DNA from: Shinella sp. H4-D48
Lineage (GTDB): Bacteria > Pseudomonadota > Alphaproteobacteria > Rhizobiales > Rhizobiaceae
DNA: 64,000 bases
Direction: 5' to 3'
NCBI RefSeq assembly: GCF_022637395.1
Contig: NZ_CP093337.1
Location: 2,340,001-2,404,000 of the forward strand
Shown here: positions 26,461-35,491 of the stretch, in pieces
Position numbering within the stretch: the stretch's first letter is position 1
Layout: each line of letters begins with the position of its first letter
Program-made: the position numbers and the translations under genes
Notes under the pieces: generated by a model
Told to the model about the DNA's origin: nothing
Database searches by the model: none
What the model saw: only the letters and a program-made list of their open reading frames with translations

Positions 26461-26886
26461 ATGAGCATTGGCGCCGATCCGCGTTCCGCCGCGGGCCTTT
26501 ATGAACGCAAGTGGGAGCGTTACGCGGTCAACCGGCAAGGTATGCTGATGACCGTGGGCTTCGATCTGGGCGCGCCGAAGATGCGTAGCTGCCAGTTGAT
26601 CGACATCTCCCAGGGCGGCGCGAGCTTCAGCGTCACCACGACGATCGGCCTTCCGCTGCACTATTATCTTTCCATCGTCGGCGTCACGTCGCGCATCGGC
26701 TGCGCCGAGGTCTATCGCACCGACAGCCGCATCGGCGTGCAGTTCATCAAGGAAATCGACGAGGAGCTGCTGCACACCATCGTGCGCGCCGACTATTTCA
26801 CCGGCGGTGCCGCCAAGCCGAAAGTGCCGGAGCGGCGCTACATGGTGGGTGTCGAAAAGGGCGGCGTGGGATCGCGCATCACCTGA
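26461..26886 (+). CDS. PilZ-domain protein
   Basis: 141 residues. YERKWERYAVNRQG supplies an RxxxR-like N-terminal motif and CQLIDISQGGASFSV the D-x-S-x-x-G motif, the two elements that hold c-di-GMP in PilZ domains. The start at 26461 (MSIGAD) has GGGAG upstream. It is cytoplasmic, probably a c-di-GMP receptor affecting motility or envelope functions; the partner is unknown. Tandem with the PilZ gene at 25983, to which it is only distantly similar. Confidence 0.8.
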   Translation: MSIGADPRSAAGLYERKWERYAVNRQGMLMTVGFDLGAPKMRSCQLIDISQGGASFSVTTTIGLPLHYYLSIVGVTSRIGCAEVYRTDSRIGVQFIKEIDEELLHTIVRADYFTGGAAKPKVPERRYMVGVEKGGVGSRIT

Positions 26887-26971
26887 GCGTTTCGCAACCG
26901 GGGATTATTGGCTAGGGTGCCGGCAAAGCCGATTCCGGCACCTTGTCCGTTCACCGATCCCAGGCGTTTTC

Positions 26972-28084
26972 ATGTCCGCATTTTCCCGCTTTACCGCCAT
27001 TGCCCAGGCACTGCCCTCCACCGTTCCCTTTGTCGGCCCCGAAACAATCGAACGCACCCGCGGCCTTGCGGTCCGCGCCCGCATCGGCGCCAATGAAAGC
27101 GGCTTCGGCCCAGCCCCCTCCGTTATCGAGGCCATGCGCACGGCAGCGACGACGATATGGATGTACAGCGACCCGGAGAATTTCGAGCTGAGGGAGGCGC
27201 TTGCCCTTCATCACGGCATATCGCGCAACAACATTGCCATCGGCAGCGGCATCGACGGTCTGCTCGGCGATATCGCGCGCCTGATCGTGGAGCCGGGCAC
27301 GCCCGTCGTCACCTCGCTCGGCGGCTATCCCACCTTCAACTATCATGTGAACGGCTATGGCGGTCGGCTGGTCACGGTGCCCTATGCGGGCGACCGCGAG
27401 CATCTCGATGGTCTGCTGGATGCTGTGCGGCGGGAAAATGCTCCGCTCGTCTACCTCGCGAACCCCGATAATCCGATGGGCAGCTGGTGGGATGCCGACA
27501 GCGTCGTCGCCTTCGCGAAGGCTCTGCCGGAAACGACGCTGCTCGTGCTGGACGAGGCCTACGGCGAGACGGCGCCGTCCGGAACCATTCCGTCCATTAC
27601 CGCGCTGATCGGCCAACCGAACATTCTGCGCATGCGCACCTTCTCGAAGGCCTACGGACTGGCGGGTGCGCGTGTGGGCTATGCCATCGGCACGCTTGGC
27701 AATGCGCAGGCCTTCGACAAGATCCGCCACCATTTCGGCATGGCGCGGGTGTCGATCGCGGCAGCGCTGGCCGCACTCGATGACCAGGCCTATCTGAAGG
27801 ATGTGATCGGCCGCATCGCGGCATCGCGCGCGCGCATCACCACCATTGCGCAGTCGAACGGCCTTGCGCCACTCCCCTCCGCCACGAATTTCGTCACCAT
27901 CGACTGCGGCCGCGACGGCGCGCATGCCAAGGCCATCGTCGAAGGGCTCATGGAGCATGGCGTGTTCATCCGCATGCCGGGTGTTGCGCCCCTCAACCGA
28001 TGCATTCGCATCAGCACGGGAATGGAAAGCGACATGGCCCTGCTGGAAGAAGCCCTGCCCAAAGTGCTGAAAAAACTGGTATAA
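26972..28084 (+). CDS. PLP-dependent aminotransferase, HisC-like (class I/II)
   Basis: 370 residues. Fold-type I features: NPDNPMGSWWD (PLP-ring contact region), LLVLDEAYGETA (Asp pairing with the pyridine nitrogen), the Schiff-base Lys in RTFSKAYGLAGARVGYAIG, and a C-terminal Arg motif (CIRISTGMESDM). The closest recognised group is histidinol-phosphate aminotransferase. It is away from other his genes, so it may be a second HisC or an aromatic aminotransferase. The start at 26972 gives the normal N-terminus. No strong ribosome-binding site was seen. Confidence 0.85.
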   Translation: MSAFSRFTAIAQALPSTVPFVGPETIERTRGLAVRARIGANESGFGPAPSVIEAMRTAATTIWMYSDPENFELREALALHHGISRNNIAIGSGIDGLLGDIARLIVEPGTPVVTSLGGYPTFNYHVNGYGGRLVTVPYAGDREHLDGLLDAVRRENAPLVYLANPDNPMGSWWDADSVVAFAKALPETTLLVLDEAYGETAPSGTIPSITALIGQPNILRMRTFSKAYGLAGARVGYAIGTLGNAQAFDKIRHHFGMARVSIAAALAALDDQAYLKDVIGRIAASRARITTIAQSNGLAPLPSATNFVTIDCGRDGAHAKAIVEGLMEHGVFIRMPGVAPLNRCIRISTGMESDMALLEEALPKVLKKLV

Positions 28085-28089
28085 ACGCC

Positions 28090-28156
28090 AAGCCTCCCGA
28101 CGAGGCCAACGGAGCTCCGGTTCTGGCGCCGGTTGCCGTGGGTCTGCGGGAGGCTT
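28090..28156 (+). terminator. possible extended terminator hairpin after the HisC-like gene
   Basis: AAGCCTCCCG (28090-28099) pairs perfectly with CGGGAGGCTT (28147-28156) across 47 bases that themselves can fold. Only a short T run follows, so termination is uncertain. Confidence 0.35.
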
Positions 28157-28183
28157 TGCGAATGCCTGTTGAGGCCTGTCTTA

Positions 28184-28453
28184 TCAGTGAAGCGTCATCC
28201 ACTCGCGGGCGGCGCGCAGCGCCATGGCGAGATCTGTCTTCGTCATTGTCGCGGCAAGATCGGCGCGCAGTTCAGCGGCGCGGTCGCACCCCTTGATCGC
28301 GGCGATGTTGAGCCATTTGTGGGCCTGCACCACGTCGATATCGCAACCGCGGCCCGTCGCATACATCAGGCCCATGTCACAGAAGGTTTCGGCGCGGTTT
28401 TCACCGCCAGTCATGGCGGCCGTTTCGGTGTTCTGAAAATCAAAGCGTGCCAT
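28184..28453 (-). CDS. small Sel1-repeat protein
   Basis: 89 residues containing one to one and a half Sel1-like repeats: DMGLMYATGRGCDIDVVQAHKW followed by LNIAAIKGCDRAAELR, given here in two pieces. Sel1/TPR-like repeats are protein-interaction modules. There is no signal peptide. A CAGGGA lies 8 bases before the ATG. It is convergent with the HisC-like gene. Such tiny single-repeat Sel1 proteins are common in rhizobia, and their role is not known. Confidence 0.75.
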   Translation of the reverse strand: MARFDFQNTETAAMTGGENRAETFCDMGLMYATGRGCDIDVVQAHKWLNIAAIKGCDRAAELRADLAATMTKTDLAMALRAAREWMTLH

Positions 28454-28918
28454 TTCGATAGTCCCTGTCTGACTGGTTTACTGTTCTTTTGTCCTGTTTT
28501 ACCTGCCCTTTCGGGCCTCTCCTGGCGCCTGCCGTCTTCGCGGCTTTGGTCTTCCCTGAGAGTTTTGCCGGCCGGTTATTCCGTGCTCGTCTTATGGCTC
28601 CACTATGCCGCGGGGCCTTCAAAATGCGCTTAAAAGGCATGCTTAATTTGAGACAAACAAAATCCAAACGCTTGGTAAAATTGGATTTTCGTTAAACATC
28701 GGACCCTCTGAAATCCGGCGGATTTGCTTCAAAATTTACCGATTGTTCAAACGGCGATTTCAACGCTTTGCTAACCACGGCGAACGGCAGTGATTTTTCG
28801 AACAGCAAGATTTGGGGCTCGTCCACCCCTCTGAAGGCGCCGGATTCCGGCTTTCACGTATATTTACCTTTACGTTTGCGTAAGATATTCTGCGCGCTCA
28901 TTCTGGAGGAGGAAGAGA
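28454..28918. other. 465-bp gene-free region with an A+T-rich inverted repeat
   Basis: The promoter area for the divergent Sel1 and DUF2147 genes. A perfect 9-bp inverted repeat AAAATCCAA (28659-28667) / TTGGATTTT (28681-28689) with a 13-base spacer could be an operator or weak hairpin. Short frames here on both strands lack coding character. No RNA gene recognised. Confidence 0.5.
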
Positions 28919-29260
28919 ATGAAACTGAGGACCTTGCTCATTGCGGCGCTTCTGGCCATGCCTGCTGCCGTTACCCATGCCGCCGAGCCCATCGAGGGCA
29001 ACTGGAAGACGGCGAGCGGCGCGACCGCCGCGATCGCCAAATGCGGCGGCGGCTTCTGCATTACCTTGAAGACGGGAAAACATGCCGGCAAGCGCATCGG
29101 CCAGATGAATGGTGCCGGCACCGATTACAGCGGATCGATCACTGACCCGGAAACCGACAAGACCTATAGCGGCTCGGGCACGGTCACCGGCAGTTCACTG
29201 CGCATGAAAGGCTGCGTGCTGGCGGTTCTGTGCAAGTCTCAGACCTGGACACGGCTCTGA
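28919..29260 (+). CDS. DUF2147-like periplasmic protein
   Basis: 113 residues: a cleavable signal peptide (MKLRTLLIAALLAMPAAVTHA) and a small beta-rich domain beginning EPIEGNWKTASGATAAIAKC, the DUF2147 opening. It includes GKRIGQMNGAGTDYSGSI and a C-terminal Cys pair region (KGCVLAVLCKSQTW). Function of the family is unknown. GGAGGAGGAAG precedes the ATG. A terminator follows at 29271. Confidence 0.8.
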   Translation: MKLRTLLIAALLAMPAAVTHAAEPIEGNWKTASGATAAIAKCGGGFCITLKTGKHAGKRIGQMNGAGTDYSGSITDPETDKTYSGSGTVTGSSLRMKGCVLAVLCKSQTWTRL

Positions 29261-29270
29261 GGAAACCGAA

Positions 29271-29294
29271 AAGCCGGCGCCAGGCGCCGGCTTT
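29271..29294. terminator. bidirectional terminator between DUF2147 and GST genes
   Basis: Perfect 11-bp stem AAGCCGGCGCC / GGCGCCGGCTT with a single-base gap (the loop must open further). It separates convergent genes. The flanking A and T runs are short. Confidence 0.65.
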
Positions 29295-29305
29295 GCTGTG
29301 TTCGA

Positions 29306-30007
29306 TTATTGGGCGCGCTGGCCGAACAGGATCTTCTGCGCTTCCTTGTCCTCGGCAAGGTTGGCCTGACGGGCCCGCTCTTCCTGGCCGACCGCAATGC
29401 CGCGCTCGACAGCCGGTCGCGCCATCAGCGTCTCGAACCACCGCTTGAGATGCGGAAAGTCGTTCAGATCCTGTCCCTGCTTTTCGTAGGACCGCACCCA
29501 GCCGACGCATGCCATATCGGCGATGGAGTAATCGCCAGCCAGATATTCGCGATCGGCAAGCCGCCGGTTCATCACGCCATAGAGGCGGTTCACCTCATTG
29601 GTGTAGCGATCGATGCCGTAGGCAATCTTTTCAGGTGCGTAATCCCGGAAGTGGTGCGCCTGTCCCGCCATCGGTCCAAGCCCGCCCATCTGCCAGAACA
29701 GCCATTGGTCCACCTCGACGCGCCGGCGCTCGTCCGCCGGATAGAACTGTCCATATTTGCGACCGAGATATTGCAGGATCGCGCCGGACTCGAAGATCGA
29801 GATCGGCGCACCATCAGGTCCGTCCGGATCGATGATCGCCGGCATGCGGTTGTTGGGCGCGATCTTCAGGAAGTCAGGCGCGAACTGCTCGCCCTTGCCG
29901 ATATTGATGTAGCTGATGTCATAGGGAACACCCAGTTCCTCCAGCATGATCGTGACTTTGTAGCCATTGGGTGTCGGCCAGTAATAGACTTCGATCGGCG
30001 CGGTCAT
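29306..30007 (-). CDS. glutathione S-transferase family protein
   Basis: 233 residues. The N-terminal thioredoxin-fold domain has YYWPTPNGYKVTIMLEELG, NNRMPAIIDP (cis-Pro) and ISIFESGAILQYLG, the glutathione-contact Glu-Ser. The all-alpha C-terminal domain has SIADMACVGWVRSYEKQG. The pattern is that of YfcG/YghU/Ure2p-type GSTs, often disulfide-bond oxidoreductases. GAAGGAGAG precedes the ATG. Cytoplasmic; substrate unknown. Confidence 0.9.
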   Translation of the reverse strand: MTAPIEVYYWPTPNGYKVTIMLEELGVPYDISYINIGKGEQFAPDFLKIAPNNRMPAIIDPDGPDGAPISIFESGAILQYLGRKYGQFYPADERRRVEVDQWLFWQMGGLGPMAGQAHHFRDYAPEKIAYGIDRYTNEVNRLYGVMNRRLADREYLAGDYSIADMACVGWVRSYEKQGQDLNDFPHLKRWFETLMARPAVERGIAVGQEERARQANLAEDKEAQKILFGQRAQ

Positions 30008-30172
30008 TTCGGTCTCTCCTTCGTGTTTTTCAACACGTAGAGGGTGCCCTGCGCCGCTTCAAGGCACATTCACACCTTTTCTGAACAGGAGATGAACCGG
30101 CCTCTCAGGGAGCGTTCAGTCCCGGAATGCGACAAAGGCGTCACAGCAACATTCTGCGTCAGGGACAAGACA

Positions 30173-30337
30173 ATGGACATTCTCGCTCGCCGCCTCACGA
30201 TCATCACGCTTCTGATGGCGATCTTCGCGATCATGCTCGCTGCTGCCGTCGAGACCGACTACCGCCGCGGCACCCACAATGCCAACGGCAAGCTTGTCGC
30301 ATGCTCCGCACCGCAGATGTGCCGCGCCTCTATCTGA
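30173..30337 (+). CDS. small membrane protein, hypothetical
   Basis: 54 residues starting MDILARRLTIITLLMAIFAIM, one hydrophobic helix (about 8-27), then a short polar tail with VETDYRRGTHNANGKLVACS and two Cys. AGGGA lies 7 bases before the ATG. No family recognised. Divergent from the GST gene and 26 bases before another tiny membrane ORF. Confidence 0.55.
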   Translation: MDILARRLTIITLLMAIFAIMLAAAVETDYRRGTHNANGKLVACSAPQMCRASI

Positions 30338-30363
30338 TACTGAACCGAAAGACGGACCTCACT

Positions 30364-30540
30364 ATGACCGCCGCCCTTACCAACACCGCCGCGACGCTTC
30401 TGCGCATCCTCGCCCTCTCGGCGATGATGATCGCGCCGGTCGGCGGTCTCGCCTGGAGCAATGCCGGCGGCCTCGGCATCGAAAAGCAGGGCGCCGGCCT
30501 CGTTCTCTTCGTCACCCTCCAGCGCCAGTCGATGAGCTGA
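30364..30540 (+). CDS. small hydrophobic protein, hypothetical
   Basis: 58 residues beginning [20 protein letters not shown], with one membrane-like helix (about 10-30) and a Gly-rich second half ([20 protein letters not shown]). Could be an anchored peptide or a shadow. G+C-rich third positions and the close distance to the previous ORF favour a gene pair. No clear ribosome-binding site. Confidence 0.45.
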   Translation: MTAALTNTAATLLRILALSAMMIAPVGGLAWSNAGGLGIEKQGAGLVLFVTLQRQSMS

Positions 30541-30607
30541 CGCCGGCCTTCCCAGCCGGCTGATCCGTGCTAAACCCGGAGACGTTGACGTTTTCGCGGA
30601 GCGCCGG

Positions 30608-30928
30608 ATGAAATCCCTCCTTCTCTTTTCCGTCGCCGCCCTAGCCGAAATCGCCGGCTGCTTTGCCTTCTGGGCGTGGTGGCGGCTGGACAAGTCCGGT
30701 CTCTGGCTCGTTCCCGGCATGGTTTCCCTCGCGCTGTTCGGCTGGCTTCTGACACAGGCCGACAGCGCGTTTGCGGGACGCGCCTATGCCGCCTATGGCG
30801 GGGTCTACATTGCAGCATCACTGCTCTGGCTGTGGGTTGCCGAGGGCATGCGGCCGGATCGCTTCGACCTTGCAGGCGCGACACTGGCGCTCGTCGGTGC
30901 CGGTGTGATCCTCGCCGCACCTCGATAA
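30608..30928 (+). CDS. YnfA-family (UPF0060) inner-membrane protein
   Basis: 106 residues and four predicted membrane helices, the usual YnfA size. Family signatures are [15 protein letters not shown] in helix 1, [20 protein letters not shown] in helix 3, and [19 protein letters not shown] leading to the last helix. Related to small multidrug-resistance transporters; the substrate in this organism is unknown. Confidence 0.9.
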   Translation: MKSLLLFSVAALAEIAGCFAFWAWWRLDKSGLWLVPGMVSLALFGWLLTQADSAFAGRAYAAYGGVYIAASLLWLWVAEGMRPDRFDLAGATLALVGAGVILAAPR

Positions 30929-30988
30929 GGCTTGCAGGCGCGCTGAAGTTGTCGTTTGCTTGTCAAAAGACAACACCTATAGTGATTC

Positions 30989-32491
30989 ATGAGCAAACGA
31001 ATCTTCTCGCCCAAGCCGCTTTCCTACGCCACGCCCGCCGCCTACGAGGCCAAATCCTTCGATGATCCGGTGGCCGCCGTCGATGCGCTCGAAGCGCTCT
31101 ACGATCGCAATACGAGCTTCCTGACCGATGCCTTTTCCTCGCTTGCCGGCACCGGCGCGCCGCAGACGCGCTTTCGCGCCTGCTATCCGCAGGTGAGCAT
31201 AGAGACCACCAGCTTCGGCCATGTCGATTCCCGCCTTTCCTATGGTTATGTCGCCTCGCCCGGCGTCTACACAACGACCATCACCCGCCCGAAACTGTTC
31301 CGCCATTACCTGATCGAACAGCTCGGGCTTCTCATGCGCAATCACGGCGTGCGGGTCATCGTGTCGGAATCGACGACACCGATCCCGCTGCATTTCGCCT
31401 TCGGGGAAGGCGCGCATGTAGAAGCGGACGTGGCCGGCGGGATTGACCTGCCGCTGCGCGATCTCTTCGATGCGCCCGACCTTTCGAACACCGATGACGA
31501 GATCGCCAACGGTGCCTATGAGCCCGGCCCCGGCGAGCCCTCGCCGCTTGCGCCCTTCACCGCACAGCGCATCGACTATTCGCTCGCCCGCCTCAGCCAC
31601 TACACGGCGACGAGCGCCACGCATTTCCAGAACTTCGTGCTGTTTACGAACTACCAGTTCTATATCGACGAATTCTGCGAATGGGCCCGCCAGCAGATGG
31701 CCGAGGGCGGCAATGGCTATACGGCCTTCATCGAGCCGGGCAACATCATCACACACGCCGGCTCCGACAGGCCGGACCCGGACATTACCCCCGGCCGCCT
31801 GCCGCAGATGCCGGCCTATCACATCAAGAAGAAAGGCCATGGCGGCATCACCATGGTCAATATCGGCGTCGGCCCGTCCAACGCCAAGACGATCACCGAC
31901 CATATCGCGGTGCTGCGCCCGCACGCCTGGCTGATGCTTGGCCACTGCGCGGGCCTGCGCAACAGCCAGACCCTGGGCGATTACGTGCTGGCGCATGCCT
32001 ATGTGCGCGAGGACCATGTGCTGGACGACGATCTGCCCGTCTGGGTGCCGATCCCGGCGCTGGCCGAAATCCAGGTCGCGCTTGAAGGCGCCGTGGAGGA
32101 GGTCACCGGCCTCGAAGGCTATGACCTCAAGCGCATCATGCGCACCGGCACCGTAGCGACGATCGATAACCGCAACTGGGAACTGCGCGACCAGCGCGGG
32201 CCGGTCAAACGCCTCTCCCAGTCCCGTGCCATCGCGCTTGATATGGAATCGGCGACCATTGCCGCCAACGGCTTCCGCTTCCGCGTTCCATACGGCACGC
32301 TGCTGTGCGTTTCCGACAAGCCGCTGCACGGCGAGCTGAAACTTCCCGGCATGGCCACGGCCTTCTATCGCACCCAGGTCAACCAGCACCTGCGCATCGG
32401 CATCCGCGCCCTGGAAAAACTCGCCGGCATGCCGACGGAAAAGCTGCATTCCCGCAAACTCAGAAGCTTCTTCGAGACCGCGTTTCAGTAG
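30989..32491 (+). CDS. amn: AMP nucleosidase
   Basis: 500 residues, the size of bacterial Amn, which hydrolyses AMP to adenine and ribose 5-phosphate in purine salvage. The N-terminal regulatory domain (SIETTSFGHVDSRLSYGYV, FGEGAHVEADV) precedes the nucleoside-phosphorylase-like domain with MPAYHIKKKGHGGITMVNIG, LMLGHCAGLRNSQTLGDYVL and ALDMESATIAANGFRFRVPY. Cytoplasmic and monocistronic. Confidence 0.93.
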   Translation: MSKRIFSPKPLSYATPAAYEAKSFDDPVAAVDALEALYDRNTSFLTDAFSSLAGTGAPQTRFRACYPQVSIETTSFGHVDSRLSYGYVASPGVYTTTITRPKLFRHYLIEQLGLLMRNHGVRVIVSESTTPIPLHFAFGEGAHVEADVAGGIDLPLRDLFDAPDLSNTDDEIANGAYEPGPGEPSPLAPFTAQRIDYSLARLSHYTATSATHFQNFVLFTNYQFYIDEFCEWARQQMAEGGNGYTAFIEPGNIITHAGSDRPDPDITPGRLPQMPAYHIKKKGHGGITMVNIGVGPSNAKTITDHIAVLRPHAWLMLGHCAGLRNSQTLGDYVLAHAYVREDHVLDDDLPVWVPIPALAEIQVALEGAVEEVTGLEGYDLKRIMRTGTVATIDNRNWELRDQRGPVKRLSQSRAIALDMESATIAANGFRFRVPYGTLLCVSDKPLHGELKLPGMATAFYRTQVNQHLRIGIRALEKLAGMPTEKLHSRKLRSFFETAFQ

Positions 32492-32504
32492 ACTGCGACG
32501 AGAA

Positions 32505-32532
32505 CTAAAAAGGGGCGGTAAACCGCCCCTTT
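32505..32532 (-). terminator. terminator shared by amn and the convergent aminotransferase
   Basis: Stem AAAGGGGCGGT / ACCGCCCCTTT around 32509-32532. On the minus strand it continues into CCTTTTTAGTTC, giving a T tract for the aminotransferase. The plus side has only TTTGTG. Confidence 0.7.
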
Positions 32533-32540
32533 GTGTCCGA

Positions 32541-33914
32541 TCAGCCCTTCATCACCGTCCAGGCATGTTCCAGGCCCTTGCGGGTGATGTCGATCATCTG
32601 GTCGACTTCGGCGTGGGTGATGACGAGCGGCGGGGAGAAGAGCATGCGGTCGCCGGTGGCGCGGAGCACGAGGCCATTGTCCAGGCAATGGTTGCGCACG
32701 GTGACGCCGGCCTTTTCCTTGTCCTCGAAGCGCTTGCGCGTCGTCTTGTCCTCGGCGAGCTGAACGGCGGCCATCAGGCCGACCTGCTGGACTTCACCGA
32801 CGATCGGCAGATCCTCCAGCGACTTCAGGCCGGCGGCAAGATAGGGGCCGATATCGTCGTGCACGCGCTCGACCAGCTTCTCATCCTCGATGATGCGCAG
32901 GTTTTCCAGTGCCGCGGCGGCGCAGACCGGATGACCGGAATAGGTGAAGCCGTGGTTGAAATCGCCGACTTCCTCGACCAGAACATTGCCCACGCGATCG
33001 GATACCATGACGCCGCCGATCGGCAGATAGCCGGAGGAAAGACCCTTGGCGATGGGCGCCAGATCCGGTTCGACGCCGAAATGCTGATGACCGAACCAGT
33101 GGCCGGTGCGGCCGAAACCGCAGATGACTTCGTCCGTGACGAGCAGGATGTTACGCGCCTTGCAGATGCGGGCAATTTCCGGCCAGTAGGTGGCCGGGGG
33201 CACGATAACGCCGCCCGCGCCCTGGATCGGCTCGGCTACGAAGGCGGCGACGTTGTCCTCGCCGAGCTCGTCGATCTTCTCTTCCAGCTGGCGGGCCATC
33301 TTCAGGCCGAATTCGTCGGAGGAGAGATCACCGCCCTCGCCGTACCAGAAGGGCTGGTCGATATGGTGCACACCGGCGATCGGCAGATCGCCCTGTTCGT
33401 GCATCCACTTCATGCCGCCGAGCGAGGCGCCGGCGACGGTGGAGCCGTGATAGCCGTTCTTGCGGGCGATAATGGCCTTCTTGGTCGGCTTGCCCATGGC
33501 GCCCCAGTAGACGCGGGCCATGCGAAACCAGGTGTCGTTGGCCTCCGACCCCGAACCGGTGAAGAAGACACGGTTGATGTTGGGACCGGCATGGGAGGTG
33601 ATCTTCTGCGCGAGCAGCACGGCCGGCGGCGTCGTGGTGCCGAAGAAGGTGTTGTAATAGGGCAGCTCGTTCATCTGCCGCACGACGGCATCGGCGATTT
33701 CCTTGCGGCCGTAACCGATGTTCACGCACCACAGTCCGGCAAAACCGTCGAGATAACGCTTGCCGTGGTTGTCGAAGATGTAGCAGCCCTCGCCGCGCTC
33801 GATGATGCGGGTGCCGGCCGCGTTCAGTTTCTTCATGTCCGAGAACGGATGAAGATGGTGGGCGGCATCGAGGGCACCGAGGTTCGAAACGGCTGCTGCA
33901 CTGGTCTGCGACAT
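32541..33914 (-). CDS. class III aminotransferase, putrescine/omega-amine type
   Basis: 457 residues. Fold-type I class III features: FFTGSGSEANDTW (PLP phosphate), NGYHGSTVAGASLGG, LLVTDEVICGFGRTG (Asp), and the Schiff-base Lys290 in DLAPIAKGLSSGYLPIG. Sequence blocks such as AGLWCVNIGYGR and FTYSGHPVCAAAALENLRI match SpuC-type polyamine:pyruvate aminotransferases. Divergent from a glutamine-synthetase-like ligase 149 bases away (start to start), a pairing typical of polyamine catabolism or amine nitrogen use. The exact amine donor cannot be read from the sequence. Confidence 0.87.
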   Translation of the reverse strand: MSQTSAAAVSNLGALDAAHHLHPFSDMKKLNAAGTRIIERGEGCYIFDNHGKRYLDGFAGLWCVNIGYGRKEIADAVVRQMNELPYYNTFFGTTTPPAVLLAQKITSHAGPNINRVFFTGSGSEANDTWFRMARVYWGAMGKPTKKAIIARKNGYHGSTVAGASLGGMKWMHEQGDLPIAGVHHIDQPFWYGEGGDLSSDEFGLKMARQLEEKIDELGEDNVAAFVAEPIQGAGGVIVPPATYWPEIARICKARNILLVTDEVICGFGRTGHWFGHQHFGVEPDLAPIAKGLSSGYLPIGGVMVSDRVGNVLVEEVGDFNHGFTYSGHPVCAAAALENLRIIEDEKLVERVHDDIGPYLAAGLKSLEDLPIVGEVQQVGLMAAVQLAEDKTTRKRFEDKEKAGVTVRNHCLDNGLVLRATGDRMLFSPPLVITHAEVDQMIDITRKGLEHAWTVMKG

Positions 33915-34063
33915 TTGAATACATCCTTGCAGGTGGAACCCGCCTTATTGAACGACGGGACAGAATGGGTTACGAAAATGCCCATGTAACAGGCATTTGG
34001 CAAGAGATGCTGCGCGAGCAAAATTTCCTGTCGGTGCTTCCCGCCAAACCAAAAGCAGGCACC

Positions 34064-35434
34064 ATGACAAACGACAAGAAGGCTGCCGGTTCGCCGCCAG
34101 TCAACGCGCCCACCAATTCCCAGGCCCGTATCGAAATCCTTCTCGTCGGCATGAACGGCGACCTGCGTGGCAAGCAGATTCCGCCCGAAGCCGAGAAGAA
34201 GATCTGGGATGGCTCGGTCCGCCTGCCCTCCTCCACCCAGTCGCTCGACATCTGGGGCGACGATAACGACGACATTACCGGCCTGTCGCTGTCCGTGGGC
34301 GACCCCGATGGCGTGTGCATTCCCGACAGGCGTTCTCTGACGTCGATGCCCTGGGCACCCGAAGGATCACGCCAGGTGCTGGCCACCATGCACGAATTCG
34401 ACGGCACCGCCTCCTTCATGGACCCGCGCGCCATTCTTACCCGCATGGTGAAGCGCTTCGAGGACCGCGGCCTCACACCGGTCGTGGCGACCGAGCTCGA
34501 ATTCTATGTCGTCGAGGACGACTGGCGCGAAACCGGCAAGCCGCGCCCCCCGGCAGCCCTGATGTATCGCGACGAGCCGAACGGCTTCCAGCTTTACGAC
34601 ATGCGCGCCACCGATGCGCTGGACGGCTATATCCAGACGGTACGCGCGTGGGCGAAGGAGATGGATCTGCCGGCGGACGCCACGACAGCGGAATTCGGCC
34701 CCGGCCAGTTCGAGATCAACCTGCTGCACCGGCCGGACGCGCTTGCCGCCGCCGACGACTGCATCTACCTGAAGCGCATCGCCGAGCAGGCCGCACGCCG
34801 CTTCGGGCTGAAATCCACCTGCATGGCGAAGCCCTATGCCGAGCACGCAGGCTCCGGCCTGCATGTGCATTGCAGCGTCATCGACAAGGACGGCAACAAC
34901 ATCCTCGACGCCAAGGGCCGCGATCCGGTGAAGCTGAAATCGATCTGCGCGGGCATGCTGCAGACGATGCGCGATGCGCAGCTCGTCTTCGCGCCGTTCG
35001 CCAACTCCTACCGGCGTTTCCAGCCGGGCTCGTTTGCACCTGTCGATCTGACCTGGGGCTTCGGCCATCGCGGCACCGCCATCCGCATTCCCGACAAGGA
35101 CGGCCCGGCGGCGCGTGTCGAGCACCGCGTGGCGGGTGCCGACGTGAACCCCTACCTGCTGCTGACAGCGATCCTCGGCGGCATCCTGCTCGGGCTGGAC
35201 AACGAACTCGACCCCGGCCCGGTGACGGAGCCGGGCAAGGACGTGCCAAACGCCAAGCGCCTGACGCACGACTTCCTGACAGCGGTGGAAGAGTTCTCGG
35301 CCTCGCCCTTCATCAATGACGCCTTTGGCGAAGCCTACCAAAAGCTCTATGGCGACACGAAGCGCAAGGAAGCCATCACCTATCTGCGCACCGTCTCGGA
35401 TTTCGACTACCAGACCTATCTGCCACGGATCTGA
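34064..35434 (+). CDS. glutamine-synthetase-family ligase (gamma-glutamylpolyamine synthetase-like)
   Basis: About 456 residues of the GS fold. The N-terminal beta-grasp part contains VGMNGDLRGKQIP. The catalytic domain has VVATELEFYVVEDDW, AEFGPGQFEINLLH, CMAKPYAEHAGSGLHVHCSV and FGHRGTAIRIPDKDGPAARVEHRVAGADVNPYL-type substrate loop residues (around 345-380). The adenylylated Tyr loop of GlnA is not apparent. Position opposite a SpuC-like aminotransferase suggests glutamylation of polyamines (PuuA/GlnA3-like). ATG 34064 is preferred over 33965 because the extra 33 residues are not family-like. Confidence 0.85.
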   Translation: MTNDKKAAGSPPVNAPTNSQARIEILLVGMNGDLRGKQIPPEAEKKIWDGSVRLPSSTQSLDIWGDDNDDITGLSLSVGDPDGVCIPDRRSLTSMPWAPEGSRQVLATMHEFDGTASFMDPRAILTRMVKRFEDRGLTPVVATELEFYVVEDDWRETGKPRPPAALMYRDEPNGFQLYDMRATDALDGYIQTVRAWAKEMDLPADATTAEFGPGQFEINLLHRPDALAAADDCIYLKRIAEQAARRFGLKSTCMAKPYAEHAGSGLHVHCSVIDKDGNNILDAKGRDPVKLKSICAGMLQTMRDAQLVFAPFANSYRRFQPGSFAPVDLTWGFGHRGTAIRIPDKDGPAARVEHRVAGADVNPYLLLTAILGGILLGLDNELDPGPVTEPGKDVPNAKRLTHDFLTAVEEFSASPFINDAFGEAYQKLYGDTKRKEAITYLRTVSDFDYQTYLPRI

Positions 35435-35491
35435 GAGGTTCGGGCTCATTTTCCGCTTGCGGAAAAGGATAGTGCTGGGCCGTGCCTTTTC

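Noticed and set aside
28440-28667. 75-codon minus-strand basic frame upstream of the small Sel1 gene
   Set aside because: It overlaps the Sel1 start, has no ribosome-binding site, and covers an A+T-rich promoter-like region; probably chance.
30977-32449. Long minus-strand frame opposite amn
   Set aside because: The plus strand encodes a canonical AMP nucleosidase; the antisense translation is His/Arg-rich with no motifs.
35449-35466. Hairpin TTTTCCG-CTTG-CGGAAAA after the glutamine-synthetase-like gene as a terminator
   Set aside because: The stem is A/T at its base and lacks a following T tract on either strand beyond the stem itself, so termination is doubtful.
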